Shown in pieces: positions 13,187 through 14,005 of a DNA stretch of 14,005 nucleotides; the stretch's first letter is position 1; each line of letters begins with the position of its first letter. Source of the DNA: JBEVMS01 sp040508515 (GTDB lineage Bacteria > Pseudomonadota > Gammaproteobacteria > Xanthomonadales > Rhodanobacteraceae); contig JBEVMS010000096.1 in assembly GCA_040508515.1 (NCBI GenBank), positions 1 to 14,005 on the forward strand, in the 5' to 3' direction. The position numbers and the translations under genes were made by a program. Under the pieces are notes generated by a model, which was given only the letters and a program-made list of their open reading frames with translations, was not told the DNA's origin and made no database searches.

Positions 13187-14005
13187 TCAGAACTCCTTCC
13201 AGGCTCCGCTGTCGGCGGTTTCAACCACCCGCGGTGCGGCCTTGGGGGCGCTTTGACGTACCGCGGCGAACACCGCCTCCGCTTCGGCCACTGCGTTGCC
13301 CGCGCTGGATGATGGTGCCTTGGAGGCGACTGGCGCCACGGCGACATCGCTGCTGAGACGGAAGAAGCCAACCTGGCGCGTCAGTTCGCTGGCCTGTTCG
13401 TGCATCGCACGCGCCGCCGCCGAGGCTTCTTCCACCAGCGCCGCATTCTGCTGGGTCATTTCGTCCATCTGCGACACGGCGTTGTTGACCTGATCGATGC
13501 CGGCCGACTGCTCCTGACTCGCCGCGGCAATCTCGGCCACGATATCGGTGACCTTCTTGACGCTGTCGACGATCTCGGCCAAGGCCTTGCCGGATTGATC
13601 GACCAGTTCCGAACCGGCCCGCACCTTGTCGGCGCTGTCCTTGATCAGTAGCTTGATTTCCTTGGCCGCACCGGCCGAACGCTGCGCCAGGTTGCGTACT
13701 TCAGTGGCGACGACCGCAAAGCCCCGGCCCTGCTCACCGGCACGCGCTGCTTCCACGGCAGCGTTGAGCGCCAGCAGGTTGGTTTGGAAGGCGATTTCGT
13801 CGATCAAGCTGACGATGTCGGAAATCTTGCGGCTGGAGTTGTTGATCTCGCTCATCGCGGTGACCGCCTGCGCGGCCACTTCGCCGCCGCGCTCGGCCTG
13901 CTCGCGGGCACCACGTGCCAACTGGTTGGCATGGCTGGCGTTTTCAGCGTTTTGCTTGACGGTGGAGGTCATTTCCTCCATCGACGAAGCGGTTTCTTCC
14001 AGGCT
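13187..14005 (-). CDS. Methyl-accepting chemotaxis protein, C-terminal part (cut by window edge)
   Basis: The last 272 residues of a chemoreceptor whose N-terminal sensor lies outside the window; the frame is open through 14005. Visible parts are a methylation helix (SLEETASSMEEM), the descending and ascending coiled coil, and the tip DEIAFQTNLLALNAAVEAAR, of the Tar/Tsr-like class. The second methylation helix ends near HEQASELTRQVGFF. Then comes a flexible Ala/Pro/Ser-rich linker of roughly 60 residues and the extreme C-terminus GAWKEF. AWKEF fits the CheR-docking pentapeptide pattern x-aromatic-x-x-aromatic (compare NWETF of Tsr). It is separated from cheR by only 3 bp, so receptor and enzyme are made together. 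Sensor type and ligand cannot be told from this part. Confidence 0.93.
   Translation of the reverse strand, partial: SLEETASSMEEMTSTVKQNAENASHANQLARGAREQAERGGEVAAQAVTAMSEINNSSRKISDIVSLIDEIAFQTNLLALNAAVEAARAGEQGRGFAVVATEVRNLAQRSAGAAKEIKLLIKDSADKVRAGSELVDQSGKALAEIVDSVKKVTDIVAEIAAASQEQSAGIDQVNNAVSQMDEMTQQNAALVEEASAAARAMHEQASELTRQVGFFRLSSDVAVAPVASKAPSSSAGNAVAEAEAVFAAVRQSAPKAAPRVVETADSGAWKEF
13193..13198 (-). promoter_or_regulatory. Strong cheR ribosome binding site
   Basis: AAGGAG on the minus strand, 9 nt before the cheR ATG. It is embedded in the last codons of the upstream receptor, where it encodes part of the KEF ending. The best Shine-Dalgarno of this operon therefore overlaps the receptor's CheR-docking peptide codons. 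Confidence 0.8.

Noticed and set aside
7360..13990. Similar DNA in opposite orientation between the two Tar/Tsr-like receptor genes
   Set aside because: The similarity follows from conserved receptor tip and methylation helices. The third positions differ widely, so it is not a recent duplication or a mobile inverted repeat.

Overview
The window reads as GC-rich chromosome (about 65 % by eye) from a gammaproteobacterium. Gene content and protein style (split PntA, a DUF3619/DUF3106-type sigma cassette, standalone ExoIX, a cheR-cheD-cheB block) suggest the Xanthomonadales/Lysobacterales, perhaps the Rhodanobacter/Dyella side. That placement is inference, since no rRNA or other marker gene is present. 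No tRNA, rRNA, CRISPR, transposase or phage gene was seen.

Left part (1-2981): two pieces of the proton-translocating NAD(P) transhydrogenase lie on the minus strand: the NAD-binding alpha subunit (1881-2981) and the start of the small membrane alpha subunit (cut by the left edge, start at 161). They are normally adjacent. Here a three-gene plus-strand cassette sits between them: an ECF-type sigma factor, a single-TM DUF3619-like probable anti-sigma protein, and a secreted DUF3106 protein built of exact 18-residue helical repeats. The cassette ends in a strong intrinsic terminator.

Middle (3136-7964): a plus-strand run of housekeeping genes: cytidine deaminase, a YdjA-like nitroreductase overlapping a standalone FEN-type 5'-3' exonuclease, a NUDIX (ADP-ribose pyrophosphatase-like) hydrolase, a small exported protein of FxLYD-like appearance, and a full-length transmembrane chemoreceptor.

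Island (about 7965-8910): a stretch of visibly lower GC holding a perfect TATAAT, a 23-codon ORF, and an unrecognised secreted protein on the minus strand. It is followed by two tandem RNA hairpins, one a terminator, that close the next operon.

Right part (8911-14005): a tight minus-strand chemotaxis operon in the order [chemoreceptor, cut by the right edge]-cheR-cheD-cheB-[atypical receptor]-STAS. The cut receptor ends in a CheR-docking pentapeptide and lies directly before cheR. The atypical receptor has a two-helix membrane anchor, no sensor domain and no HAMP, and carries a CheZ-like F-x-D-x-x-x-Q motif in its descending helix. Its extreme C-terminus (GEIELF) nearly matches the tail of CheD (GEVELF). 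Adaptation enzymes, receptor, possible phosphatase and STAS switch would be co-expressed; cheA, cheW and cheY are not in the window and probably lie upstream, beyond position 14005.
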